64,000 nucleotides of DNA from Albibacillus kandeliae (GCF_003116585.1 NZ_QEHM01000003.1:358916-422915), one strand, 5' to 3'; shown: positions 33,902 through 43,424, counted from the stretch's first letter. Notes: generated by a model not told the origin, from the sequence alone. Translations and numbers: made by a program.

Positions 33902-36837
33902 TCAAGGTCCTCCGGCTGCGCCTCGGCGCTGCGGTCCCATTCTCCGAACCGCGCCAGATGATCGTAATCGCCGGTATCGGTGTCCTTGTAGACGGTCCGG
34001 CGCGAGGTATAGCCCTGCGACCGCTCCATATAGGCCCCGATCAGCTTGCGCAGCTCCTCCAGCACCTTCGCAGGCGGCTCGGTATCGAGCGGCGCCGCCA
34101 CCTCGCCGAACCCGGCGCCGAAGCTGATGAACAGGGCCTCGGCCACCTCGCCCGGATCGAGCCCTTCAAAGGCGCCCTCCTCGGCCATCGCGGCCTCGAT
34201 CAGCAGCTGCTTGTCGAAACTGGCCTGCTGTTTGCGCGTCGGCGCACTGCCGGTCTTGTAGTCGTAGAGCAGCAGCCGCCCGTCCTCGCGCCGGTCGATC
34301 CGGTCGGCGGTGCCGGTCAGGGTAAAGTCGAGCGGATCCAGCTTCATCCGGGCGCGAACCTCAAAGCCGACAGGGGCGGCCTGCGCCTGCCGCGCAGCCT
34401 CGGTCGTGACGAAATCCTCGGCCACCCGGCGCATCCGGGCCAGCCAGAGATGCCGGGCCACGGGCCAGGGCACCTCGGAGTCGAGCAGCGCGCGGCTCTG
34501 CGACAGAAACTCGGCGGTCGAGAGCCGGTCGGGCGCCTCCAGCGTCGCCTGCACGAAGCCTTCCAGCACCTCGTGCAGCACGGTGCCGCGCAACAGCGCG
34601 TCGGGTTCCTGCGCCAGCGGGTCCAGCGGGCGCAGCCTAAGCACATGCTTGGCGTAGATCGCATAAGGGTCCCGGATCAGCCGCTTGATCTCGGTCACCG
34701 AGAGGCGCGCGGGCCGGGCCGCGACGGGCGGACGCGGCGAGGGCCGCAGCGCGGGTTCGATGAAGGGCGCTTTTTCCATCTCGCGCGCCCAGTCGGTCCA
34801 GAGCCGCCCGCGCTCCTGCATCGCCTCCAGCGCCGGGCGCCCCTCCTCGAGACCCGACAGGAGGTTCATCAACCGGTTCAGCCATCGTGACGGCACCGTC
34901 TCGGCATCTTCCGAGCGCACGGCGCGGGTCAGCCAGACCTCGCGCGCCGCCGCCGCCTGCTGGAAATCGTGCGCCGACAGCCCGACGCCGCGCTCGGGCA
35001 GCAACAGTCCGGCCTGCTGGCGCAGCTTGCGGTTCAGCCAGGGGTCGGGCTGCACTGCCTCGGGCCAGCTGCCCTCGTTCAGACCGCCAAGGATCAGCAG
35101 GTCGGCCCCCTGCACCCGCGCCTCCAGCGTGCCCCAGATCAGGATTGTCGGGTGCGGTGCATCCCGGTCGCGCACCTCTTCCCCGGCCAGCAACGCGCCC
35201 AGCAGGTCGGCGAAGTCCTGCGCCGACATCTCGCCGCCTGCACCGGCCTCGCGCTCCAGCGCCTCGATGACGCCCAGCGCCTTCTGGCCCGCGTTCTTCT
35301 CCCACAGCTCGCCACTGCCCTCGGCCTCGCCCCCTCCCGCAATCGCCTCGGCAAGGTTCCGCAGCCGCGCCACCCAGGCCGCCAGCGCCTGTGCGCCCGC
35401 GATCTCCTGCCCGCAGAAATGGGCCGAGAGCCACGCGATCCACGCTTCCGAAGGCCCCTCCTCGCCCTTGTCGAGACGCCCGCTCCGGTAATCGGCAAGG
35501 CTCTCGGCATCGGGGAACGGCGGGCCATTGCGACGCAGATGCAGTTCGAGGTCGCGGGTGTTCAGCAGGTGCGCGCCCCGCCCCGGCCCGCTGTGGCAGA
35601 GCGGATGCTTGAGCAGCACCATCAGCCGCTCGGCCGTCAGCGTCTGGCTGAACAGCTGCGCCACGTGCCGCAGGAACCGCCCCGGAGGCGAAAGCTGAAG
35701 CGGCAGGCCCGCGCTATCATCGGGGAGGATGCCCCACTGGTCCAGCGCGGCGGTCACCCGACGGCTCAGCATCCGGTCAGGCGTGATCAGCGCAGCGTTC
35801 TGGCCGGTTTCGGCGGCATGCCGCAGGCGCAGCGCGATGGCCAGCGCTTCGTCGCGCGGCCCCTCGGCCTCGACCAACGTCAGGTCGCGCGTGGCATCGG
35901 CGATCCCTTCCAGCGCCGGGCCCTCGGCCAGCCACGCATGGGTAAAAGGCGCGGGCCGCAGCGCGAGCGAGATCAGGCGATTGCGCTCCGGCGAGGGCGG
36001 CACGGCATCGGTCCAGGGCCGGATATCGCCGGGCTCCAGCCCCAGCTGTTCCATGATCCGTGAAAAGCGGAACTGCGGGTGATCCTCGGACACCAGCGCA
36101 TCCGACATGTCGGCCCAGACCGACTCCGGCTGGTCAAAGTCGTAGCCCGGCAGGATCACCGCGCCCTGCGGTAGCCGCGCCACCGCCTCGATCAGCATCA
36201 GCGTGGTCCCGCGTGACCCGGTGGAGCCCGCCAGCAGAACCGGATGCTGCGGCGGCGCCTCTTTCCAGCGCTCGGCCAGCGCCGTGATCACCGCGCGCTG
36301 ACGCGCCTGCGGGTCAAGCCGCGACCCGTCGCCGAGGTAATCGTCCACGATCCCGATAAAGCTCTGCGCCCGTGCCCAGTGGCCCGACATATCGGTGACA
36401 TCGAGGCCCCGGATGGTTTCGGTCGAGACCCCCTCGCCCTGCATCTCGTCCATCAGTCCCGCAAGACTGTCCGCCAGATCGTAGAGCGAAGCCCGCGCCG
36501 CAAGGTCCGGCTGGGCATCGAGCAGTCCGGCAATCAGCTGCGACAGTTCAAGGCGGCGGCGCAGCGCGGGCGTGGCCGGGGGCAACCCGCCCGCGATCCC
36601 GACCTCGCCGAAATCGGTGATCAGCGACAGGCGCGGCAACAACCGCGCCGGTCCCGCGTCGAACAGCGCGCGGATGCGCCGGTCCATCCGCCGGGTGTTG
36701 ACGATCAGCTGGGTCCGCGCCAGCGCCTCGGGCGGCTGGCCTGCCAGCCGCGCCTCCATCCCCCGCAGCAGTTCGGCGGGGAAATCCACGCCGGACGGCA
36801 GGGCAAAGACGCGGGGGCGGTCGCCGGGCTCAAACAT
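33898..36837 (-). CDS. addB: Double-strand break repair protein AddB
   Basis: This 979-residue partner of AddA begins MFEPGDRPRVFALPSGVDFP. The N-terminal half is an inactivated helicase-like fold; LLAGSTGSRGTTLMLIEA near residue 210 is its P-loop-like block. The nuclease motif LLLYDYKTGSAP is near the C-terminus. Alphaproteobacterial AddB is longer than many homologues but of this size. The ATG at 36837 overlaps the murU tail by eight bases; a start further upstream would run through murU out of frame. Confidence 0.95.
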   Translation of the reverse strand: MFEPGDRPRVFALPSGVDFPAELLRGMEARLAGQPPEALARTQLIVNTRRMDRRIRALFDAGPARLLPRLSLITDFGEVGIAGGLPPATPALRRRLELSQLIAGLLDAQPDLAARASLYDLADSLAGLMDEMQGEGVSTETIRGLDVTDMSGHWARAQSFIGIVDDYLGDGSRLDPQARQRAVITALAERWKEAPPQHPVLLAGSTGSRGTTLMLIEAVARLPQGAVILPGYDFDQPESVWADMSDALVSEDHPQFRFSRIMEQLGLEPGDIRPWTDAVPPSPERNRLISLALRPAPFTHAWLAEGPALEGIADATRDLTLVEAEGPRDEALAIALRLRHAAETGQNAALITPDRMLSRRVTAALDQWGILPDDSAGLPLQLSPPGRFLRHVAQLFSQTLTAERLMVLLKHPLCHSGPGRGAHLLNTRDLELHLRRNGPPFPDAESLADYRSGRLDKGEEGPSEAWIAWLSAHFCGQEIAGAQALAAWVARLRNLAEAIAGGGEAEGSGELWEKNAGQKALGVIEALEREAGAGGEMSAQDFADLLGALLAGEEVRDRDAPHPTILIWGTLEARVQGADLLILGGLNEGSWPEAVQPDPWLNRKLRQQAGLLLPERGVGLSAHDFQQAAAAREVWLTRAVRSEDAETVPSRWLNRLMNLLSGLEEGRPALEAMQERGRLWTDWAREMEKAPFIEPALRPSPRPPVAARPARLSVTEIKRLIRDPYAIYAKHVLRLRPLDPLAQEPDALLRGTVLHEVLEGFVQATLEAPDRLSTAEFLSQSRALLDSEVPWPVARHLWLARMRRVAEDFVTTEAARQAQAAPVGFEVRARMKLDPLDFTLTGTADRIDRREDGRLLLYDYKTGSAPTRKQQASFDKQLLIEAAMAEEGAFEGLDPGEVAEALFISFGAGFGEVAAPLDTEPPAKVLEELRKLIGAYMERSQGYTSRRTVYKDTDTGDYDHLARFGEWDRSAEAQPEDLE

Positions 36838-37522
36838 CGGTCTCTTGCAACAGGCTCTCCGCCATTCCGATTCCCTCCGGGTGCCCGACATCGCACCAGC
36901 GTCCGGGATAGACGGCGCCAAAGAGACGGCCGTTCCCGGCCAGAATGTCCCAGATCGCGTTCAGTGAAAACACCTTGTCGGGATAGCGCGCCACCTCGGC
37001 GGTCTTGATGATCTGCACCCCGCCATAGACGAAATCGCCACCGCGCCGGATGCGGCCCTCCGCGTCCAGCGCGAAATCCCCGCCGCCCTTGCGCCCCACG
37101 GTCCCGGCCAGCGGAACGCAGATCAGCAGCGCATCCATCCGCTCCGGATCCCACGCCTCGGCCAACAGGCCCAGCGGATTGGGGCCGGACCAGATCGCGT
37201 CGGTGTTCATGGTAAAGACCGGCCCCTCCCCCAGCAGCGGCAGCGCGGCCTTGAGGCCGCCGCCGGTGTCGAGGATATCCGGCGCCTCGCGCGACAGCGC
37301 GACACCCTTGGGCGCGAGGTGTTCCGCCAGCGGCTCGGGCAGGTAGTGCAGGTTGGCCACCTTGCGCAAAGGCCTCGACGCATCGACAAGGTCGAGCGCA
37401 TGGTCGATCAGCGGCCGCCCCGCCACCTCGATCAGCGGCTTCGGCCGGGTCTGGGTCAGCGCCCCCATCCGGGTGCCGAACCCGGCAGCGAACAGCATGA
37501 TGGCCTCGGGCGCTCCGGTCAT
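36830..37522 (-). CDS. murU: MurU-like nucleotidyltransferase (MurNAc-1-P uridylyltransferase)
   Basis: This 230-residue NTP-transferase has AAGFGTRMGALTQTRPKPLIEV at the N-terminus, where GxGTRM binds the nucleotide and the Lys contacts phosphate, and the metal-binding Asp in FTMNTDAIW. Paired with amgK it matches the AmgK-MurU cell-wall recycling shunt that makes UDP-MurNAc directly and bypasses fosfomycin-sensitive MurA. It overlaps amgK by ATGA. Confidence in the fold is high; the exact sugar is inferred from the pairing. Confidence 0.88.
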   Translation of the reverse strand: MTGAPEAIMLFAAGFGTRMGALTQTRPKPLIEVAGRPLIDHALDLVDASRPLRKVANLHYLPEPLAEHLAPKGVALSREAPDILDTGGGLKAALPLLGEGPVFTMNTDAIWSGPNPLGLLAEAWDPERMDALLICVPLAGTVGRKGGGDFALDAEGRIRRGGDFVYGGVQIIKTAEVARYPDKVFSLNAIWDILAGNGRLFGAVYPGRWCDVGHPEGIGMAESLLQETDV

Positions 37523-38523
37523 GCGCGCTTGAGCCCGGCAAGGATCTCGGCGGTCGGCGCGGGAAGGCTCTCGCGCAGCAGGCCCGCCACCGGGGCCAGC
37601 GCCGGATGGTCGAGATCGCGCTGGATGATGGCCCAGACCTTGGGGATCATGTCGACGTAATGCGGCTTTCCATAGTCGTGACCCAACCGCCCGAAAGCCC
37701 CGAGGATGCGCAGGTTGCGCTGCGCCCCGAGCACTGCATAGGCCCTGCGAAAGGCGGCATCGTCCCAGCCGGTCGCCGCGATGTAATGCGCGATCATCGC
37801 CGCCTCCACCTCGGGCGAGACATCGCGCCGGATGTCCTGCAGCAGCGAGACGAGGTCGTAGGCCGGGTGCCCAGCCATCGCATCCTGAAAGTCGAGCAGA
37901 CCCACGCGCCGCGCGCCCTCGCGCCCGGGCAGCCAAAGCAGGTTGTCGGCGTGATAATCCCGCTGGATCAGCACCGTCTCGCCCGAAGTCGCCTCGCGGA
38001 GGATCGGCTCGAACAGCGCGGCAAACCGTGCTGCCGCCTCGGTCGCGGGGGTGCCGGTCACGTAATCGGCGTACTTGGTATAGGCCAGACCGGCCAGTTC
38101 GGTCATCAGCGGCGCATCGTAGGGCTTGAGCTCCGGCATCGGCGCCCTGTGCAGCGTGACCAGCACATCCGTCGCCGCCTCGTAGAGCAAGTGTTCCAGC
38201 GACGGGTCATTGCGCAGCACGCGGGAGTAAAGATCGTCGCCCAGATCCTCGATCACCAGAAACCCGTTCTCCTCGTCCGCCGCGAAGATCTCGGGCGCGC
38301 TCAGGCCCGCGCCGGTCAGGTGCCGCGCGATCCGCACGAAGGGGCGCACGTCCTCGCCCTTTTCGGGCGGCGCGTCCATCAGGACGGCGGTGGTGCCCCG
38401 CGCCGCGTCGTGCAGCCGGTCGTACCGCCGGTTCGAGGCATCCCCCGCCAGCATTCGTCGTTCGGCCGCAGCCCAGGGAGTCCGCGCCAGAAAGGCGGCG
38501 GCCAGGTCGTTTCGGTCGGTCAT
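37519..38523 (-). CDS. amgK: AmgK-like amino-sugar kinase (aminoglycoside phosphotransferase fold)
   Basis: This 334-residue kinase starts MTDRNDLAAAFLARTPWAAA. The APH-type catalytic loop reads LIQRDYHADNLLWL (catalytic Asp and Asn) and the metal-binding LLDFQDAMAGHPAYDL follows. It phosphorylates MurNAc or GlcNAc at the anomeric carbon in the recycling pathway. It overlaps tsaE upstream and murU downstream, both by ATGA. The frame is open upstream of 38523, but that part lies inside tsaE. Confidence 0.88.
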   Translation of the reverse strand: MTDRNDLAAAFLARTPWAAAERRMLAGDASNRRYDRLHDAARGTTAVLMDAPPEKGEDVRPFVRIARHLTGAGLSAPEIFAADEENGFLVIEDLGDDLYSRVLRNDPSLEHLLYEAATDVLVTLHRAPMPELKPYDAPLMTELAGLAYTKYADYVTGTPATEAAARFAALFEPILREATSGETVLIQRDYHADNLLWLPGREGARRVGLLDFQDAMAGHPAYDLVSLLQDIRRDVSPEVEAAMIAHYIAATGWDDAAFRRAYAVLGAQRNLRILGAFGRLGHDYGKPHYVDMIPKVWAIIQRDLDHPALAPVAGLLRESLPAPTAEILAGLKRA

Positions 38524-38996
38524 GAGGTCAGTCGGTCCAGCTTCTCCGCCCATTTCGGGTCGGTCCATGCAAGGGTGATCCGGCGCAGGTCCTCGGCGTC
38601 GGGATCGGGGTGCAGCGTGACGTGCAGCGCGTTCGCGGGCGCATCCGGACCCAGCCGGTCGGGCCATTCGACAAGGCACACCGCCGTCTCGAAGGCTTCG
38701 GCCAGCCCCAGTTCCACAATCTCGCCCGGCCCGCTCAGCCGGTAGAGGTCGGCGTGCCAGATCTCGCCGATCCCGGCCTCGTAGGTCTGCACCAGCGTAA
38801 AGGTGGGCGACGGAACGTCTTCGGGTTCATCCAGAAGCGACTGGATCAGGCTGCGGCAGAAATGCGTCTTGCCCGCCCCGATGGGCCCCTCCAGCAACAG
38901 CGTATCGCCCGGTCGCAGGCGGGCGCCCAGCCGGGCGGCGAGGTCGGCGGTGGCCTCGGGCGAGGACAGGGTCAGGGAAATCGGCGCGGTCGTCAT
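38520..38996 (-). CDS. tsaE: tRNA threonylcarbamoyladenosine biosynthesis ATPase TsaE
   Basis: This 158-residue small P-loop ATPase has GPIGAGKT at 37-44, PSPTFTLVQTYE and HADLYRLSGPGEIVELGL, all characteristic of TsaE. It supports TsaB-TsaD in making t6A at A37 of ANN-decoding tRNAs; tsaD lies at 50377-51471 and the t6A-modifying mtaB at 6267-7532 in this same window. It opens the run of ATGA-coupled genes down to addA. Confidence 0.95.
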   Translation of the reverse strand: MTTAPISLTLSSPEATADLAARLGARLRPGDTLLLEGPIGAGKTHFCRSLIQSLLDEPEDVPSPTFTLVQTYEAGIGEIWHADLYRLSGPGEIVELGLAEAFETAVCLVEWPDRLGPDAPANALHVTLHPDPDAEDLRRITLAWTDPKWAEKLDRLTS

Positions 38997-39047
38997 GCGG
39001 GCACAATGGCGTCGCCGCCCGGCACTCGCAAGCCGGTTCGGACGCCG

Positions 39048-40589
39048 TCAGCCCTCGGCGAAGAGCCTGCCGTTGCGTTCGCCCCGAACCGGCGGCTCCA
39101 GCGCCACGTGGGCCGCGGTCCGGCGCGAGAAGACTACCATGGTGACCGCGTTCTGCAGCGGCCGGATCCGGCAGTCGAGCCGCTCGCCGGTGGTCAGGCA
39201 GACCTCGGCCCACCAGTCCGCACGATTCTCGCGCGAGGCGACGAAATCGCGGATCTCGCCCCAGAGAGGCGTGGCGAGGCAACGGTCCTGCCAGACCCGC
39301 GTGGCGTCAATCACCGTCGGTTCGGCAAATCCCATCTCCGGGTCCACGGACCACAGCTCGCGATAGGCGCGGTTGGTCAGCGTCAGGCCACCATCGGCCG
39401 AGAACACCGCCACCGCCTCGTCCATCTCGTCCAGCACCGACTGGCTCAGTTCAAGGTCCGCCCGGAAACGCCGGGTCAGCGTGATCTCGGCGGTGATGTC
39501 CTCGATCAGAAAGGCGATGGCCCCGTCCGGGTGCGGCCGCCCGATGACCGAGTAGACCGCGCCGGACGGCAGGGTCCATGTCTCCTGATAGTTGCCGTCC
39601 GAGGCGGCGGCGACGAGGTCGGCCATCTGGTGCCGCCAGCTGCCGTAGTTCTTGGGCTCCGGCATCATGCTCCGGTCGCGGAGCCGGTCGAAAAAGGTCA
39701 GAAGGTTGGGCCGCCCGCTGAGAAAATCGACCGAGAGTTCGGTCAGGTCGATCAGCGCCGGGTTGAACAGCGCCAACTGCCGGTTCCGGTCAAAGATCGC
39801 CAGCCCGATGGAGAGTTGCGCAAAGGTCTTGGCGAGGGTCTGCACGAACTTGCGCTGCGCATTCTCGGCCTCGACCACCGCGCTCACCTCGGCGGCATAA
39901 CACAGTGCGCCGCCCTCCTGCGGCACCACCGTCACGTCGAACCACTGCGGCGCGCCGACCCCGTCGCTGGCAAGCGGCAGCCGACGGCTGCGCCCCTCGG
40001 CAAGGTCCTGCGGCAACAGCGGAAACGGCCCCAGCTCGCCGCCCTCGCCCTTGTGGAGCGCGCGCAGCGCCGCGTTGGACCAAGCCAGCCCGCCCGCGGG
40101 CGACAGGCGCCAGATCGGAAAGGGCGCGCGGCTGACCGCAAGCCGCAGCGTGTCCAGCTCGGCCCGCACCGGGCCGTGAAGCGCATCCTCGCGGTGGGCC
40201 CGCGGGGTCTGCATCAGGCAGACACGCAACAACCCCTCGACCGACTCGAAGCTCAGATGCGCCTGTTCGCCACCGCGCGTCGCCGTCCTGACAAAGGGCC
40301 CCGGGCCATGCAGGAAATCGGGCGATGCCGGCAGATCCTCGAACCGCTGGGACAGCAGGACCATCAGGCGCGACCAGACGAACCCGTCGATCTCTTCGTC
40401 CACGTAGCGGCGCGCGGTGGCACAGGCATCGGCAAGTCTTTCGCCGTCGAACAGCCAGACCGCCTCGATCACATCATCGCCGCGCTGGCGCCGGGCCGAA
40501 CGCGGGGTCAGCAGCCGCACAGCGAGAATTGCCATCCCAAAGGCAATCCCCGCCACCACGCTCCATTCACCTATATTCAGTTCCTGCAT
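39048..40589 (-). CDS. Membrane-anchored PAS-domain protein without a kinase domain
   Basis: This 513-residue protein has an N-terminal membrane helix (VVAGIAFGMAILAVRLL) and three PAS-like regions: about residues 155-240, 265-370 (LAIFDRNRQLALFNPALIDL) and 385-470 (VLDEMDEAVAVFSADGGLTL). It then ends with a short tail and no HisKA, HATPase, GGDEF or EAL domain. It resembles the front half of DivL- or PAS-kinase-like alphaproteobacterial sensors. The ATG at 40589 is used; a TTG one codon earlier also reads. It lies between regB and tsaE on the same strand. Signal and output are unknown. Confidence 0.8.
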   Translation of the reverse strand: MQELNIGEWSVVAGIAFGMAILAVRLLTPRSARRQRGDDVIEAVWLFDGERLADACATARRYVDEEIDGFVWSRLMVLLSQRFEDLPASPDFLHGPGPFVRTATRGGEQAHLSFESVEGLLRVCLMQTPRAHREDALHGPVRAELDTLRLAVSRAPFPIWRLSPAGGLAWSNAALRALHKGEGGELGPFPLLPQDLAEGRSRRLPLASDGVGAPQWFDVTVVPQEGGALCYAAEVSAVVEAENAQRKFVQTLAKTFAQLSIGLAIFDRNRQLALFNPALIDLTELSVDFLSGRPNLLTFFDRLRDRSMMPEPKNYGSWRHQMADLVAAASDGNYQETWTLPSGAVYSVIGRPHPDGAIAFLIEDITAEITLTRRFRADLELSQSVLDEMDEAVAVFSADGGLTLTNRAYRELWSVDPEMGFAEPTVIDATRVWQDRCLATPLWGEIRDFVASRENRADWWAEVCLTTGERLDCRIRPLQNAVTMVVFSRRTAAHVALEPPVRGERNGRLFAEG

Positions 40590-40673
40590 CAAGAAGGTCC
40601 GGTCCCCGTTTTTCCGGACAGTCTTGTAAGAATAGGTTAATGACGTGTTAATCCACGCGCCGCGCGTCCCGCG

Positions 40674-42071
40674 TCAAAGCTCGATGGGCCTGTTCCGGCC
40701 CAGCGGAACCGGCGTTTCCCCATGCTGCGCATCGATCTTGCGGCGCGCCCAGCGCACCTCGACAATCGCGCCCTTCCGCTCGGTCACGGTGGGGGCCGGA
40801 TCGGCCCGGTCGTGACCGTTGGCAAAGCGCAGCTCCGCCCCCGACCGCTCCAGCAGCGTCTTGGCGATGAACAGGCCCAGACCCATCCCCTCGTACTCGG
40901 GGCGGATCCGGCGCTCGCTCTCGCCCCGGCGGAAACGGACAAAGGGGTCGCCGATGCGGCCGATCATGTGCGGCGGATAGCCCCGCCCGTCGTCCATGAT
41001 CCGGATCGAGATCTCATCGTCGCTCCACCGGTTCTCGATCCAGACATTGGCCCGGGCAAAATCCACCGCGTTCTGGATCAGGTTGCGCAGGCCGTGGATG
41101 ACCTCCGGCTTGCGCAGGATCACCGGCTGATGCGTGTCGGCCCCCGGCAGCGGCCCTTCCTCGATATGGATCGTCTTGCCACGGCCCGTATGCGGTTCCG
41201 CCGCCTCCTCGATCACCGTGCGCAGCGGCGCCTGGTGCATCTGCAGGTCGTCGTTCCCGGCACGGCCCATGTTGCGCAGGATGTCGCGGCAGCGGTCCGC
41301 CTGATCACGGATCAGCGCCGCGTCCTCGCGCAGGTCGGGCCGGTCGTCCAGTTCCTCGATCAGCTCGGCACTGGTGAGCTTGATCGTCGCCAGCGGCGTG
41401 CCCAGCTCATGCGCCGCCGCCGCGACCACGCCGCCAAGGTCGGTCAGCTTCTGCTCGCGCGCAAGGGCCATCTGGGTCGCCGTCAGCGCATCCGACATCG
41501 CGTGCATCTCGACACTGACCCGGCGCGCGTAGCCGCCCATGAACAGCGTGGCGATGGTGATCGCGACCCAGTTGCCAAAGACGAAGTCCGCCGGAATGCT
41601 GAGGATCACCCCGTCCTGCGTGCGCAGCGGCATGTGGAAATTCGCGAGCAAGGTCACCAGCATGATCGCGGTACCCCCGATCAGCAGCGTCGAGCGCAGG
41701 CTCAGCACCCCGGCCGAGATGGTCACCGGTGCCAGCACGAAGACGGCAAAGGGATTGTGCAGCCCGCCCGTCAGGTACAGCAGAAACGACAGCTGCATCA
41801 GGTCGAACAGCACCATCAGGAAATTCTCTGTCTCCGTCAGGCGCTTGTTCTCGGGAAAGACGAAGATCGCGATCAGGTTGCCGATCACCGAGACGCCGAT
41901 GGCCATGTAGCACAGCCCGATCTCCAGCTGCAGGTGGTACATCCACTGCGCCACGGTGATCGCCGCAAGCTGGCCGACGATGGCCACCCAGCGCAGCAGG
42001 ATCAGCGTGCGCAGCCGGATCCAGTTGCTGCGTTCCTGACCGTGGATGAGGGCGCTGTTGGAATCGGGCAT
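40674..42071 (-). CDS. regB: Redox sensor histidine kinase RegB/PrrB
   Basis: This 465-residue kinase has about six membrane helices (residues 25-180), including the ubiquinone-binding heptapeptide region GGLHNPF at 102-108. The H-box is AAAHELGTPLATI with His221, and the redox-active Cys261 sits in QADRCRDILRNM. N, G1 and G2 boxes (LIQNAVDFA, MDDGRGYP, EGMGLGLFIAKTLL) complete an active kinase. It senses the redox state of the respiratory chain and phosphorylates RegA. It is divergent from senC-regA, the classical layout. Confidence 0.96.
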   Translation of the reverse strand: MPDSNSALIHGQERSNWIRLRTLILLRWVAIVGQLAAITVAQWMYHLQLEIGLCYMAIGVSVIGNLIAIFVFPENKRLTETENFLMVLFDLMQLSFLLYLTGGLHNPFAVFVLAPVTISAGVLSLRSTLLIGGTAIMLVTLLANFHMPLRTQDGVILSIPADFVFGNWVAITIATLFMGGYARRVSVEMHAMSDALTATQMALAREQKLTDLGGVVAAAAHELGTPLATIKLTSAELIEELDDRPDLREDAALIRDQADRCRDILRNMGRAGNDDLQMHQAPLRTVIEEAAEPHTGRGKTIHIEEGPLPGADTHQPVILRKPEVIHGLRNLIQNAVDFARANVWIENRWSDDEISIRIMDDGRGYPPHMIGRIGDPFVRFRRGESERRIRPEYEGMGLGLFIAKTLLERSGAELRFANGHDRADPAPTVTERKGAIVEVRWARRKIDAQHGETPVPLGRNRPIEL

Positions 42072-42175
42072 GTGCGACCATAGGTGCGTTGCGAACAGAT
42101 GAATTGTTGATAGGTCTGCGGGACCAGACGTTCAACCGCGGCCGAGGGCCGGCGACGGAAAAGGAGAAACGGGAC

Positions 42176-42796
42176 ATGCTGCGACTCTATGCGATCATGG
42201 CGGCAGGAGTCCTCGTGGCCGCTGTCGGCGGCATCTGGCTCTCCACCCTCTTTCTCAAGCCGGACGAGCCCTATGCCGAATGCGGCGTGGCGCGCGTGGC
42301 GGGCGGCGCATCCCAGATCGGCGGCCCCTTCGAGCTGATCAATTCCAAGGGCGAGACGGTCACTGACAAGGATGTGATCACGGAGCCCGCGCTGATCTAC
42401 TTCGGCTACACCTTCTGCCCCGATGTCTGCCCCTTCGACGCCTCGCGCAACGCCGATGCCGTCGACCTGCTGGCAGACCGTGGCTACAGCGTGACGCCGG
42501 TCTTCATCTCCATCGACCCCGAGCGCGACACGCCCGAGGTGGTCGGCGATTTCGCCGAGAACATGCACGAGAAGATGATCGGCCTGACCGGCTCGGACGA
42601 GCAGGTCAAAGCGGCGAGCCAAGCCTACCGGACCTACTTCAAGGCGCACAAGGATCAGGGCGAGTTCTATCTCGTGGACCACTCGACCTACACCTACCTC
42701 GTGCTGCCGGGTCAGGGGTTCGTCCAGTTCTTCAGCCACGACACCACGGCCGAGGACATGGCGGAACAGACCGCCTGCGTCCTCGACCGCAGCTAA
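42176..42796 (+). CDS. senC: SCO1/SenC-family copper chaperone
   Basis: This 206-residue protein has an N-terminal membrane anchor (AIMAAGVLVAAVGGIWLSTL) and a thioredoxin-like domain carrying the copper ligands Cys81 and Cys85 (TFCPDVCPFD) and His169 (LVDHSTY). It delivers copper to the CuA centre or assembles cbb3/aa3 oxidase, and in Rhodobacter (as PrrC) it also affects the RegBA signal. The ATG at 42176 follows AAAAGGAGAAAC. It is followed by regA after 73 bases. Confidence 0.94.
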   Translation: MLRLYAIMAAGVLVAAVGGIWLSTLFLKPDEPYAECGVARVAGGASQIGGPFELINSKGETVTDKDVITEPALIYFGYTFCPDVCPFDASRNADAVDLLADRGYSVTPVFISIDPERDTPEVVGDFAENMHEKMIGLTGSDEQVKAASQAYRTYFKAHKDQGEFYLVDHSTYTYLVLPGQGFVQFFSHDTTAEDMAEQTACVLDRS

Positions 42797-42869
42797 CAGC
42801 CTTGTGTGTTTGACGTTTTGCGCCGCCCTGTACATATTCAGAAAACGATGAATAACCGGAGGAACCGGA

Positions 42870-43424
42870 ATGCCTGAGGTAACGCCGGATGATATCGGAC
42901 CGGACAAGTCGCTGTTGCTGGTCGACGACGACGAACCGTTCCTGCGCCGACTGGCCAAGGCCATGGAAAAGCGCGGCTTCGAGGTCGAAATGGCCGAATC
43001 CGTCGCTGGGGGGCGCGCCATCGCCACCGCCCGTCCGCCCGCCTATGCCGTGGTCGACCTGCGACTCGAGGATGGCAACGGGCTCGACGTGGTCGAGGTC
43101 CTGCGGGAAAAACGCCCGGACAGCCGGATCGTCGTGCTGACCGGCTATGGCGCCATCGCCACCGCCGTTGCCGCGGTCAAGATCGGGGCCACCGACTACC
43201 TGTCCAAGCCTGCGGACGCCACCGACATCACCAACGCGCTGCTGGCCCGCAACGAGGGACTGCCGCCCCCGCCCGAGAACCCGATGAGCGCCGACCGCGT
43301 CCGCTGGGAACACATCCAGCGGGTCTATGAACTCTGCGACCGCAACGTGAGCGAGACGGCGCGGCGCCTGAACATGCACCGCCGCACGCTGCAGCGGATC
43401 CTCGCCAAGCGCAGCCCCCGCTAG
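42870..43424 (+). CDS. regA: Redox response regulator RegA/PrrA
   Basis: This 184-residue two-domain regulator has a receiver domain with the acidic pocket VDDDE at 18-22, phosphoacceptor Asp63 (VVDLRLEDGNG) and Lys113 (YLSKPAD). A proline linker (PPPPENP) leads to a Fis-type helix-turn-helix at the C-terminus (NVSETARRLNMHRRTLQRIL). These are hallmarks of RegA. It controls photosynthesis, respiration, nitrogen and carbon fixation genes in relatives. CGGAGGAACCGGA precedes the ATG. hvrA, its usual neighbour in Rhodobacter, is not here. Confidence 0.97.
   Translation: MPEVTPDDIGPDKSLLLVDDDEPFLRRLAKAMEKRGFEVEMAESVAGGRAIATARPPAYAVVDLRLEDGNGLDVVEVLREKRPDSRIVVLTGYGAIATAVAAVKIGATDYLSKPADATDITNALLARNEGLPPPPENPMSADRVRWEHIQRVYELCDRNVSETARRLNMHRRTLQRILAKRSPR

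Noticed and set aside
31577-33961. Plus-strand open frame of about 794 codons opposite addA
   Set aside because: It is a high-GC shadow; all helicase motifs are on the minus strand.
37519-38679. Upstream extension of amgK by about 50 residues
   Set aside because: The extension lies within tsaE in another frame and is Arg/Pro-rich without family similarity; the ATG overlapping the tsaE stop is the natural start.
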